A DNA stretch of 64,000 bases from Microbacterium flavum. Lineage in GTDB: Bacteria; Actinomycetota; Actinomycetes; Actinomycetales; Microbacteriaceae. Below, one piece after another: positions 46,923 through 54,697 of this stretch. The number at the start of each line of letters is the position of its first letter. Position 1 is the first letter of the stretch. The notes below the pieces were generated by a model that ran no database searches, had not been told where the DNA came from, and worked only from the letters and a program-made list of their open reading frames with translations. Where the stretch lies: positions 1-64,000 of the forward strand of contig NZ_JAFLHG010000013.1 in NCBI RefSeq assembly GCF_018717645.1. Direction: 5' to 3'. Both the position numbers and the translations under genes were made by a program.

Positions 46923-47534
46923 ATGCTGAGTGGGATGGTCATCGACGGAGTAGAAGTGACGCCGGGCGCAGGCGCCGGTCGTCCGCGCGATCATGCCGCC
47001 GAGCTCCTCGAGCGGGTGGCCGCACAGGATCAGGGGGCGTTCGCCCAGCTGTACGACCTGCTGTCCTCTCGAGTCTTCGGACTCATCCTCCGCGTGCTCG
47101 TCAATCGCTCCCACGCCGAGGAGGTGCTGCAGGAGGTCTTCCTCGAGATCTGGCAATCCGCATCCCAGTTCGCTCCGAACAAAGGTCAGGGAAGGGCGTG
47201 GGTCATGACCATCGCGCATCGGAGGGCGGTTGACCGGGTGCGGTCGGCGCAGTCCAGTGCCGATCGAGACGAGCGTGCCGGCCTGAAGGAGCTGAGGTCG
47301 GAGCCCGCGGGCGTCGAGGAACAGGTGGAGCTGCGCATCGAGAGCAGGCGGATCGCACGGGCCCTGGATGTCCTTCCCGCACCGCAGCGCGAAGCTCTGA
47401 CCCTCGCCTACTTCGGGGGCTACAGTCAGAGCGAGATCTCGGCGATGACCGGGACCGCACTGGGGACGATCAAGACGAGAATGCGCGACGGATTGTCGCG
47501 ACTGCGCCAGGAAATGGGGGTGACCAATGGATGA
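46923..47534 (+). CDS. ECF RNA polymerase sigma factor SigK-like
   Basis: A 203-residue ECF sigma factor. Region 2 holds FAQLYDLLSSRVFGLILRVL and HAEEVLQEVFLEIWQ. Region 4 holds LPAPQREALTLAYFGGYSQS and ALGTIKTRMRDGLSRLR. It overlaps the rskA-like gene by eight bases, the usual SigK/RskA order. Two ATGs (46923, 46935) are possible starts. It redirects RNA polymerase when its membrane anti-sigma is inactivated. Confidence 0.92.
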   Translation: MLSGMVIDGVEVTPGAGAGRPRDHAAELLERVAAQDQGAFAQLYDLLSSRVFGLILRVLVNRSHAEEVLQEVFLEIWQSASQFAPNKGQGRAWVMTIAHRRAVDRVRSAQSSADRDERAGLKELRSEPAGVEEQVELRIESRRIARALDVLPAPQREALTLAYFGGYSQSEISAMTGTALGTIKTRMRDGLSRLRQEMGVTNG

Positions 47535-48339
47535 GATGACGATGGACGAGTTCGCCGAACTCTCGGCCGGTCACGCTCTCGGCGCCCTCTCGGCCGACGA
47601 CGCCGCCCTCTTCCGCGCCGCCCGCGAGGCGCACCCCGAGTGGGAGCACGTCGTCGCGCTCGACGAGCAGACGGCCGCCGGCCTCGCCGAGGGGATCGCC
47701 CCGGTCGCGCCGCCGATGGACATCCGCTCCAAAGTGCTCGCCGCCATCGCGGCTCCCGTCGTCCCCTCCGACGCAACGGCCGTGGATGACGCCTCCGTCA
47801 CCGAGGACGCTCCCGCCGCCGACGACACTCCGTCTCCATCGCCGGCATCGCCGCCGACCGAGGTCGTGCAGGCGGTCGCGCGTCGCAGCTGGACGCGAGG
47901 ACTGTTCGCGCTCGTGGCATCCTTCGTTCTCCTCGTCGGCATCGGCTGGGGCGTCGGTGCGGTCTCCAACGTGTGGCACACGCCCGCGTCCGTGACCGCG
48001 CTGAACGAGATCCGGGATGCCCCCGACGCGGCCTCCGCGCAGAGCGAGTTCGACGGCGGCACCGCGACCGTGCACTGGTCGCAGAGCCTCGGCAAGGTGG
48101 TGCTCGTCGCCGACGGCCTGCCCGAGATCGCCTCCGACCGGACGTTCGAGCTGTGGTACGTCCGCGGCGATTCCGCAATCCCCGCCGGGACGTTCTCCGC
48201 ACAGGGCGGGGAGAGCACGGCGGAGCTCTCGGGCACGATGCAGCCCGGCGACGTCATCGCCGTCACCGTGGAGCCGGCCGGCGGAGCGCCGGACGGAACG
48301 CCCACCACGACGCCGATCCTCGCGGTCTCGACCGCCTGA
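47527..48339 (+). CDS. Anti-sigma-K factor RskA-like
   Basis: A 270-residue single-pass membrane anti-sigma factor. The cytoplasmic part is the anti-sigma domain (DEFAELSAGHALGALSADD, residues 7-25). A Pro/Ser-rich linker, a transmembrane helix (LFALVASFVLLVGIGWGVGA, about 126-145) and an extracellular RskA domain with FELWYVRGDSAIPAGTF follow. It holds SigK inactive until regulated proteolysis. It overlaps sigK by eight bases. Confidence 0.92.
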   Translation: MDEMTMDEFAELSAGHALGALSADDAALFRAAREAHPEWEHVVALDEQTAAGLAEGIAPVAPPMDIRSKVLAAIAAPVVPSDATAVDDASVTEDAPAADDTPSPSPASPPTEVVQAVARRSWTRGLFALVASFVLLVGIGWGVGAVSNVWHTPASVTALNEIRDAPDAASAQSEFDGGTATVHWSQSLGKVVLVADGLPEIASDRTFELWYVRGDSAIPAGTFSAQGGESTAELSGTMQPGDVIAVTVEPAGGAPDGTPTTTPILAVSTA

Positions 48340-48388
48340 GCGTTCGCCCGGGCGGCCGAGCACGCGTGACCGCGGGTACCCTGGACGG

Positions 48389-49030
48389 GTGAATGACGAC
48401 GCGCGACGTGAATACCACCGCCCCGTCCACCGTCCCGCGGACACCTTCGACCGGCGCTTCGGTTCGACCGATCCGGCCGAGGTGTCGCGCGCGGCGCACG
48501 CCACGGCATCCGCTCTGCTCACCCGAGTGCGCGAGGAGCCCGAGGATGACGTCGTCGATCGACTCCTGACCTTCACCGACACGCACGGCATCGACACCCT
48601 CGCCGAGCTCTGGTCGCATTCGCCGGCGATGTCGCTGCCGGGCGCGCTGTGGCGCCTGTACCTGCTGCAGCTCATGGTGCGGGACGATCCGCGGACCTCG
48701 GCGCTCCTCTACGAGCGCGGGCGCGCGGCGCGCAACACCGTCGACGACGTCGTCGCGGGGGCTCCCACCCCGGTCGGGCCGGAGGAGCTCATGCAGCTCG
48801 TCGACGAGATCCTCCGCGGCGTGTTCACGGGCGACTTCGCGGTTGCGCTCGATCGGGCGGCATCCTTCTGCCGCGTGGAGGCAGCGGGGGCGCTCGATCT
48901 CGCCGACGACCACGACGCGAGCGAGCCCGAACGCGCCGCCGCGTTCACGACACGGGCGCTGCGGCTGGACACCTACGCCGGCGATCTCACCGCGTGCGCC
49001 GGACTGTGGCGTCGCGAGATGCTGACCTGA
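48389..49030 (+). CDS. Conserved-looking hypothetical cytoplasmic protein
   Basis: A 213-residue protein rich in charged residues with no transmembrane helix. It looks wholly alpha-helical (TASALLTRVREEPEDDVVDRL, LWRLYLLQLMVRDDPR). I recognise no family. The GTG start lies six bases after TACCCT, consistent with a leaderless transcript separate from sigK-rskA. Confidence 0.7.
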   Translation: MNDDARREYHRPVHRPADTFDRRFGSTDPAEVSRAAHATASALLTRVREEPEDDVVDRLLTFTDTHGIDTLAELWSHSPAMSLPGALWRLYLLQLMVRDDPRTSALLYERGRAARNTVDDVVAGAPTPVGPEELMQLVDEILRGVFTGDFAVALDRAASFCRVEAAGALDLADDHDASEPERAAAFTTRALRLDTYAGDLTACAGLWRREMLT

Positions 49031-49072
49031 GCTCCCGCGCGTCGTCGCGCAGATCGTCGCCGGATGCCCCGC

Positions 49073-49129
49073 CGAGTGTCCAGAACACGCGGTCCCCGGG
49101 CGCGCGCGTCCGCGAGTTCTGGACACTCG
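49073..49129. repeat. Palindromic repeat with TGTCCAGAAC arms
   Basis: CGAGTGTCCAGAAC (49073-49086) and GTTCTGGACACTCG (49116-49129) are exact reverse complements around a 29-base GC-rich centre. It lies in the gap after the hypothetical gene. Layout resembles the two 73-bp palindromes elsewhere but the arm sequence differs. The remaining 49130-49291 shows no gene. Confidence 0.7.
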
Positions 49130-49291
49130 CGGGGGAGGGCCGCCCGGGCAGGAAAGAGCCGGGCCGCAGAACGCCTCTCGGCGCGAGGCCGCTCATAGCG
49201 GCGAAAGATGGAGCCCGGGGTTACTGCGGCCCGGCTGAATCAGTGTAACAAGGGCCGGGGGTCGGTTCATTCCCGGGCGTAGGCTCGCAGC

Positions 49292-50176
49292 ATGGCTTGG
49301 CGCTTCGCTCTCATGATCGACCCGGTGGCGGCGCAGTCGCCGCAGGCCGACTTCACCGACACGTTCACCGCCGTCGACCCGGCTGCCCCCGCCCTCACCG
49401 TGGGTGAGTTGAGCACTCAGCGCGGCGACGGCATCTTCGAGTCGATCGGCGTCGTCGACGGGCATGCGCAGGAGGTCACGGCGCATCTCGACCGGCTGGC
49501 GCACTCCGCCGCGCTGTGCGAGCTTCCGGAGCCGAACCTCACCCAGTGGCGCGCCGCCGTGCTCGTGGCCGCCGCCGCGTGCGGGCCGGGAGAGTCGGTC
49601 ATCAAGCTGATCCTGAGCCGCGGCGTCGAGCACGGACCTGCGCCGACGGCGTGGGTGACCGCCGCCGAGGCATCCGACTTCTCCCGCGCGCGCACGGAGG
49701 GCGTCGCCGTCGTGACGCTCGATCGCGGCTATCCGCTCGATGTGCCCGCGCGCGCTCCGTGGCTGCTGCTGGGTGCCAAGACGCTGTCGTACGCCGTGAA
49801 CATGGCGGCGCTCCGAGAGGCGCGCCGCCGCGGTGCGGATGACGCGATCTTCACGACGACCGACGGGTTCGTCCTCGAGGCTCCCACGGCCTCGCTCATC
49901 CTGCGTCGCGGGGACACCTTCGTGACTCCGGCTCCGAACGCCGGCATCCTGCACGGCACGACCCAGCTCAGCTTGTTCGAGCACCTCGCCGCGCGCGGCT
50001 TCGACGTCGGGTACGAGACCGTCTCCGCCTCCTCGCTGCCCCAGGCGGATGCCGCGTGGCTGGTCTCGAGCGTGCGCCTGGCGGCACCGATCACCGCGAT
50101 CGACGGAGCGTCCCTCGCGGGGGATGCCGCGCTGACCGCATCCATGAACGCCTACCTGCTGAGCCCTCGCGACTGA
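49292..50176 (+). CDS. pabC: Aminodeoxychorismate lyase / class IV aminotransferase
   Basis: A 294-residue fold-type IV PLP enzyme. QRGDGIFESIGVVDG (about residues 44-58), the PLP lysine in LLGAKTLSYAVNM (about 158-170) and the DGFVLEAPTASLIL motif (about 190) fit. Order and length fit PabC, releasing p-aminobenzoate and pyruvate for folate; a branched-chain or D-amino-acid aminotransferase cannot be excluded. TAGGCT six bases before the ATG suggests a leaderless start. Confidence 0.82.
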   Translation: MAWRFALMIDPVAAQSPQADFTDTFTAVDPAAPALTVGELSTQRGDGIFESIGVVDGHAQEVTAHLDRLAHSAALCELPEPNLTQWRAAVLVAAAACGPGESVIKLILSRGVEHGPAPTAWVTAAEASDFSRARTEGVAVVTLDRGYPLDVPARAPWLLLGAKTLSYAVNMAALREARRRGADDAIFTTTDGFVLEAPTASLILRRGDTFVTPAPNAGILHGTTQLSLFEHLAARGFDVGYETVSASSLPQADAAWLVSSVRLAAPITAIDGASLAGDAALTASMNAYLLSPRD

Positions 50177-50211
50177 GGTCCGAGCGCCACGCGGGAACGA
50201 CGTCCGTGGGC

Positions 50212-50991
50212 TCAGCCGAAGCGGCCGGAGACGTAGTCCTCGGTCGCCTGCACCGACGGAGTGGTGAAGATCGTGTTGGTGTCGTCGTACTCGATGAGCT
50301 TGCCCGGCTTGCCGGTGCCGGCGATGTTGAAGAAGGCCGTCTTGTCCGAGACGCGCGACGCCTGCTGCATGTTGTGGGTCACGATGACGATCGTGTACTC
50401 CGACTTCAGCTCCTGGATGAGCTCCTCGATCGCGAAGGTCGAGATCGGGTCGAGCGCCGAGCACGGCTCATCCATCAGGAGGACATCGGGGGAGACGGCG
50501 ATCGCCCGCGCGATGCAGAGGCGCTGCTGCTGACCGCCGGAGAGCCCGGCGCCGGGCTTGTCGAGCCGATCCTTGACCTCGTTCCAGAGGTTGGCGCCCT
50601 GCAGGGAGCGCTCGACCAGCGCGTCGCCCTCATCCTTCGACAGGCGCTTGTTGTTCAGCTTCACGCCGGCCAGCACGTTCTCCTTGATCGACATCGTGGG
50701 GAACGGGTTGGGACGCTGGAAGACCATGCCGACGTGGCGGCGTACGAGCACCGGGTCGACGCCGGGGCCGTACAGGTCGTCCCCGTCCACGAGGACCTTG
50801 CCCTTGACGTGGGCGCCGGGGATGACCTCGTGCATGCGGTTCAGCGTCCGCAGGAAGGTCGACTTGCCGCAGCCGGACGGGCCGATGAACGCCGTCACGG
50901 CGCGCGGTGCGATATCCATGGAGACGCCCTCCACAGCGAGGAAGTCGCTGTAGTAGACGTTGAGGTCCTCGACCTCGATGCGCTTGGACAC
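50212..50991 (-). CDS. pstB: Phosphate ABC transporter ATP-binding protein
   Basis: A 259-residue ATPase: Walker [13 protein letters not shown] (about residue 35), signature [15 protein letters not shown] (about 149) and Walker [14 protein letters not shown]. The C-terminus [10 protein letters not shown] is the PstB ending. It is the last gene of pstS-pstC-pstA-pstB and converges on pabC. GTG start 50991. Confidence 0.98.
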   Translation of the reverse strand: MSKRIEVEDLNVYYSDFLAVEGVSMDIAPRAVTAFIGPSGCGKSTFLRTLNRMHEVIPGAHVKGKVLVDGDDLYGPGVDPVLVRRHVGMVFQRPNPFPTMSIKENVLAGVKLNNKRLSKDEGDALVERSLQGANLWNEVKDRLDKPGAGLSGGQQQRLCIARAIAVSPDVLLMDEPCSALDPISTFAIEELIQELKSEYTIVIVTHNMQQASRVSDKTAFFNIAGTGKPGKLIEYDDTNTIFTTPSVQATEDYVSGRFG

Positions 50992-51007
50992 GGGTGCCTT
51001 TCCTTAC

Positions 51008-52105
51008 TCAGCGCGCCTTCGGCGCGAAGACCTTCGCGACGATCCGGGCGATCAGGTTGAAGATGACGACGATGATGACCAGGAGGAGCGCGGCGCCCCA
51101 TGCCTGGGCCTGGGAGGCGTCGATGTCCTTCCCAGGGAAGCTGTACGCCGTGTAGGCCATGACCGGGAGGGTCTGCATCGGCCCGTTGAACGGGTCGGCG
51201 TTGAAGTTGTCGGTGAAGCTCGCCGCGATGAAGATCGGGGCAGTCTCGCCGACCACGCGGGCGACGGCGAGGACGACGCCCGTGATGATGCCGCTCGCCG
51301 CGGTGCGCAGCACGACCTTGATGATCGTGACCGAGCGCGGGACGCCGAGGGCGAAGGATGCCTCCCGCAGGTCGCTCGGCACGAGCCTGAGCATCTCCTC
51401 GGTCGAGCGGATGACGATGGGGATCATCAGCACGCTGAGCGCGATCGCCGCGGAGAAGCCGCTGAACGCCTTCGGTCCGACGATCAGGGCGAAGAGCGAG
51501 AAGGCGAACAGACCGGCGACGATCGACGGGATGCCGGTCATCACGTCCACGAGGAAGGTGATCGATCGGCGCAGCGGGTTGTTCGGCTGCGCGTACTCGA
51601 CGAGGTAGACGGCGGCCAGGATGCCGATCGGCACCGAGATGAGGGCGGCGATCCCGGTCACGATGAGGGTTCCGACTACGGCCTGCAGGGCGCCGGGCGT
51701 CGAGACGACCTCGAGGGTGTTCGGGTCGAAGGTGGTTCCGCCGACCTGCGTGATGAAGCTCCAGGAGAGGACCGACAGACCCTTGGAGACGACCGTCCAC
51801 AGCGTCGAGATGAGCGGAGCGACCGCGAGCACGAAGGCCGCCGTGACGAGGCCGCGCACGACCCGGTCGGTGGCCTTGCGGCGGCCCTCGACGATCGTCG
51901 AGAACACCGCGATGCCGACGAGGTAGACGAGCGCGCCGAAGATCAGCCAGGTGGCGAGGTTGAATCCGCCCAGGACGAACTGAAGGGCCGCCACGACCGC
52001 GAGTGCGGCGACGAGGGCGACGGGCTCCACGAAGCGGGGCAGGCGGCCGCTGGTGAGCGACAGCGCGGTCGACGGAGGCGCAGACTGCGTGGTGATCTCG
52101 GTCAC
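51008..52105 (-). CDS. pstA: Phosphate ABC transporter permease PstA
   Basis: A 365-residue permease. About seven hydrophobic segments are visible, including two extra N-terminal ones (VALVAALAVVAALQFVLGG, LIFGALVYLVGIAVFSTIV) before the typical PstA core with MTGIPSIVAGLFAF and REASFALGVPRSVTIIKV (coupling motif). GTG 52105 overlaps the pstC stop as GTGA. It pairs with PstC to move phosphate. Confidence 0.96.
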   Translation of the reverse strand: MTEITTQSAPPSTALSLTSGRLPRFVEPVALVAALAVVAALQFVLGGFNLATWLIFGALVYLVGIAVFSTIVEGRRKATDRVVRGLVTAAFVLAVAPLISTLWTVVSKGLSVLSWSFITQVGGTTFDPNTLEVVSTPGALQAVVGTLIVTGIAALISVPIGILAAVYLVEYAQPNNPLRRSITFLVDVMTGIPSIVAGLFAFSLFALIVGPKAFSGFSAAIALSVLMIPIVIRSTEEMLRLVPSDLREASFALGVPRSVTIIKVVLRTAASGIITGVVLAVARVVGETAPIFIAASFTDNFNADPFNGPMQTLPVMAYTAYSFPGKDIDASQAQAWGAALLLVIIVVIFNLIARIVAKVFAPKAR

Positions 52106-53100
52106 GAGCGCTTTCCTCTCTTGCGGCCCTTCGCGCCCGGGCCGGTCGCGGCGATGATGTAGCGCGCCAGCATGTTGACGGCGAGGGAGACGACGAAGAG
52201 CATGAGACCCGTGCCGATGAGCGCGGAGCGCTGCAGGTCGGTCGCGATCGGGAAGTTCAACGCGATGTTGGCCGCGATGGTCTGCGAGTTGTACCCGTCG
52301 GTGAGCAGGGCCACCGAGTAGATCAGGCTCGGAGACACGATGAGCGCGATGGCCATCGTCTCGCCGAGTGCGCGGCCGAGGCCGAGGAGGGTCGCGGAGA
52401 CCATGCCGCTGCGGGCGTAGGGGATCACGGCGAGCCGCACCATCTCCCAGCGGGTCGCGCCGAGGGCGAGGGCCGCCTCCTCGTGCAGGCGGGGCGTCTG
52501 CAGGAAGATCTCGCGCGTGATGGACGTGACGATCGGCAGGATCATCACGGCGAGCACGACGCCACCGGCCAGCATGGTCGATCCGGTGCTGGACACCGGC
52601 CCCTGGAAGAGCGGGATCCACCCCAGATACTCGTTGAGGAACTGGGCGAAGGGGAGGAGCAGCGGGCGCATCACGATGATGCCCCACAATCCGAACACGA
52701 TCGAGGGGACCGCGGCGAGCAGATCGATGATGTACCCGAGGAAGCCGGCGATGCGGCGGGGCGCGTAGTGCGAGATGAACAGCGCGATGCCGATGGCGAC
52801 GGGGGTGCCGAGGACCATGGCGATGAGCGCGGCCCAGATGCTCCCCCACAGCAGCGGTCCGACGTAGTCCCAGAAGTTCGCCCAGGCCTTGTTCTGGTAG
52901 CCGGCCAGGTCGCCCTCGGCCCAGCTCGCCGTGATGGCGGGCAGGCCCTTGAGGATCAGGAAGATCGCGACGCCGGCGAGGATGACCATGATCGACACCG
53001 CAGCCGTGGTGGACAGGCCGAGGAAGACCGAGTCGCCGGCGCGGCGCCCTCCGGTGATGGAGGAGCGCTTCTGCGCGGGTGCGGCAGTGACGTCAGCCAC
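52102..53100 (-). CDS. pstC: Phosphate ABC transporter permease PstC
   Basis: A 332-residue permease with six main helices. The coupling loop LHEEAALALGATRWEMVRLA (about residue 205) and GRALGETMAIALI (about 239) are standard PstC features. It is followed by pstA with a four-base overlap. A hairpin separates it from pstS. Confidence 0.96.
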   Translation of the reverse strand: MADVTAAPAQKRSSITGGRRAGDSVFLGLSTTAAVSIMVILAGVAIFLILKGLPAITASWAEGDLAGYQNKAWANFWDYVGPLLWGSIWAALIAMVLGTPVAIGIALFISHYAPRRIAGFLGYIIDLLAAVPSIVFGLWGIIVMRPLLLPFAQFLNEYLGWIPLFQGPVSSTGSTMLAGGVVLAVMILPIVTSITREIFLQTPRLHEEAALALGATRWEMVRLAVIPYARSGMVSATLLGLGRALGETMAIALIVSPSLIYSVALLTDGYNSQTIAANIALNFPIATDLQRSALIGTGLMLFVVSLAVNMLARYIIAATGPGAKGRKRGKRS

Positions 53101-53222
53101 GATGGGCCCCCAGGTCGAGCGGGGTCATGTGTTCTCTCCTCGGGTCGGGAAGATCGCAGAGGCGGATGTTCGGAGGTCCGGCTCAGCAGAGTCGTCGACG
53201 CGGGGTCGAAGGCCCTGCTCAG

Positions 53223-53262
53223 CCCGTTCCGGCCCGCACGAGGATGCGCAGACCGGAACGGG
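53223..53262 (-). terminator. 10-bp hairpin between pstS and pstC
   Basis: CCCGTTCCGG and CCGGAACGGG form a perfect stem just after the pstS stop, within a 171-base gap. No T tract follows. Partial termination or mRNA protection here would give the usual excess of binding protein over transporter. Confidence 0.65.
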
Positions 53263-53271
53263 ACCGAGGCG

Positions 53272-54393
53272 TTACTTGATGTTCTTCAGCGTCTCCGCGG
53301 CGGCGGCGAGCACCGACTCGGGCAGCGGCGCGGAACCGGCGTTCTTCTCCGCGACCGACTGTCCGAGCGAGCTCGTGACGAAACCGAGGTACGACTTGAC
53401 GAGGTCGGCCTGCGCGGCATCCTTGAACGTCGTGCACACGACGGCGTACGACACCAGCGGGATCGGGTAGGCGTCGGCGCTGAGCTTGCTGTAGTCGAAC
53501 TTCTTCGACAGGTCGCCGGTGATGCCGTTGGAGGCGTCCACGGCGGCCGACTCGAACGCGGCCGCAGCAGCCTCGCCGCTGTACGCGACGGCGGTGCCGT
53601 CCGTCACGATCGACGCCGCGTTCAGCGTGCCGATGGCGGAGTGGTCGGCGTAGCCGATCGTGCCGGTGCCGGCCTTGACGGCCTCGACCACACCGGACCC
53701 GCCCTTCTGCTTGGACACGTTGCCCTCGACCGGCCAGTCCTTGCCTGCGGGCGAGGTCCAGACGGCGGACTGCGTCGCGGCGAGGTAGTTGGTGAAGTTC
53801 TGAGTCGTGCCGGAGCCGTCCGAACGGGCGACCGTCGTGATCGGGCCGGCGGTCAGGGCCGTGCCGTTGTCCTTCGTGATGGCCGGGTCCGACCAGTCGG
53901 TGATCTGGAGGGCGAAGATCTTCGCGATCGTCTCGCCGCTCAGCTTCAGCTCGGTGACGCCGGGGATGTTGAAGATGATCGCGACGCCGTCGAGGTAGAC
54001 GGGGATGTTGACGCCGCCCTCCGTGCAGATCGACGCCGACTGCGCGGTCTGATCGGCGTTCAGGGGCGCGTCGGAGCCGGCGAAGTCGTAGGCGCCGCTC
54101 AGGAAGTTGGTGACGCCGCCGCCGGATCCCTGCGACTTGTCGTAGTTGATCGTGACGTTCTTCGCGGTCGCGTTGTAGGCGCTCGTCCACGCGGCCTGCG
54201 CGTTGGACTGAGCGCTGGAGCCGCCTGCGGTGATGGTGCCGGCGAGGCTGGCGTCGATCTCGAAGGCGACCGAGCTGGCGGTCGGGCTCGTGCTCTCCGA
54301 CGGCGTGGCCGCGGGAGTCGACGAGCAGCCGGCGAGGGAGAGGGCCGCGACGGCGGCGACAGCGCCCAGCTGGGCGATGCGGGTGAGCTTCAC
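53272..54393 (-). CDS. pstS: Phosphate-binding lipoprotein of ABC transporter
   Basis: A 373-residue PstS. The signal peptide ends in lipobox LSLAGC (Cys about residue 23). The body has ITAGGSSAQSNAQAAW and YDKSQGSGGGVTNFLSGAYD (split over about 55-100), and ARSDGSGTTQNFTNYL (about 200), all phosphate-contact regions. AAGGA lies before the GTG start. A PHO box is centred about 100 bases upstream. Confidence 0.97.
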   Translation of the reverse strand: MKLTRIAQLGAVAAVAALSLAGCSSTPAATPSESTSPTASSVAFEIDASLAGTITAGGSSAQSNAQAAWTSAYNATAKNVTINYDKSQGSGGGVTNFLSGAYDFAGSDAPLNADQTAQSASICTEGGVNIPVYLDGVAIIFNIPGVTELKLSGETIAKIFALQITDWSDPAITKDNGTALTAGPITTVARSDGSGTTQNFTNYLAATQSAVWTSPAGKDWPVEGNVSKQKGGSGVVEAVKAGTGTIGYADHSAIGTLNAASIVTDGTAVAYSGEAAAAAFESAAVDASNGITGDLSKKFDYSKLSADAYPIPLVSYAVVCTTFKDAAQADLVKSYLGFVTSSLGQSVAEKNAGSAPLPESVLAAAAETLKNIK

Positions 54394-54484
54394 TGTGAGT
54401 CCTTCACATAGTCAGGGTGGTGCTGCCCGGTGCAGGGCACGTTCCGGACGGTAGACCGCGACTCTTACGAGACTGCGCTGTGGC

Positions 54485-54504
54485 GGTGAACGGCAGGTGA
54501 ACGG
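54485..54504 (-). promoter_or_regulatory. PHO box upstream of pstS
   Basis: On the minus strand the sequence reads CCGTTCACC, two bases, CCGTTCACC: two identical units with an 11-base period. This is the direct-repeat form bound by the PhoP-type response regulator in Streptomyces and related actinobacteria. It lies about 92 bases before the pstS start. Binding would activate pst genes during phosphate limitation. Confidence 0.85.
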
Positions 54505-54555
54505 GATAGCGGCCACGCGACCGGGCCGCGGCGTGTGCGCACGGGACCCGCATCG

Positions 54556-54577
54556 CCGTTCGCGAGCCGTTCACATG
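54556..54577 (+). promoter_or_regulatory. PHO box-like repeat upstream of Pls-like gene
   Basis: CCGTTCGCGAG and CCGTTCACATG are tandem 11-base units on the plus strand, matching the GTTCACC-type PHO box in the right orientation for the peptide-synthetase unit. A TATCCT -10 follows eight bases later. It is back-to-back with the pstS PHO box, about 50 bases away. Confidence 0.65.
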
Positions 54578-54584
54578 GGCTGGC

Positions 54585-54590
54585 TATCCT
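54585..54590 (+). promoter_or_regulatory. -10 element (TATCCT), leaderless start of synthetase unit
   Basis: TATCCT is followed by seven bases and then an ATG (54598). The spacing predicts a transcript starting at or next to that ATG. The PHO box-like repeat occupies the -35 region, the usual place for PhoP-activated promoters. Confidence 0.6.
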
Positions 54591-54597
54591 GTGGCGC

Positions 54598-54696
54598 ATG
54601 GGGACGACGATGAGAGACGTGCGCGCAGTCGGCGCAGCCATCAACGGGACAGCGGTGGCGGGCGCGCATGCGGCCGCGCGCGTGCTGAGCTCCTGA
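54598..54696 (+). CDS. 32-residue micro-ORF upstream of the Pls-like synthetase
   Basis: ATG 54598 to TGA 54696 encodes 32 residues, beginning MGTTMRDVRAVGAAINGTAV and ending in Ala/Arg/Ser. The stop lies one base before the GTG start of the synthetase, so ribosomes finishing it could restart there. It would be the first codon of a leaderless transcript made from the PHO-box promoter. The protein has no recognised family. It may be a leader peptide for translational coupling or a small structural peptide; it could also be a chance frame. Confidence 0.5.
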   Translation: MGTTMRDVRAVGAAINGTAVAGAHAAARVLSS

Positions 54697-54697
54697 C

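Noticed and set aside
49130..49291. A tRNA or structured RNA in the gap before pabC
   Set aside because: GC-rich stems are present around GGCCCGG, but no cloverleaf, T loop or known RNA motif could be assembled.
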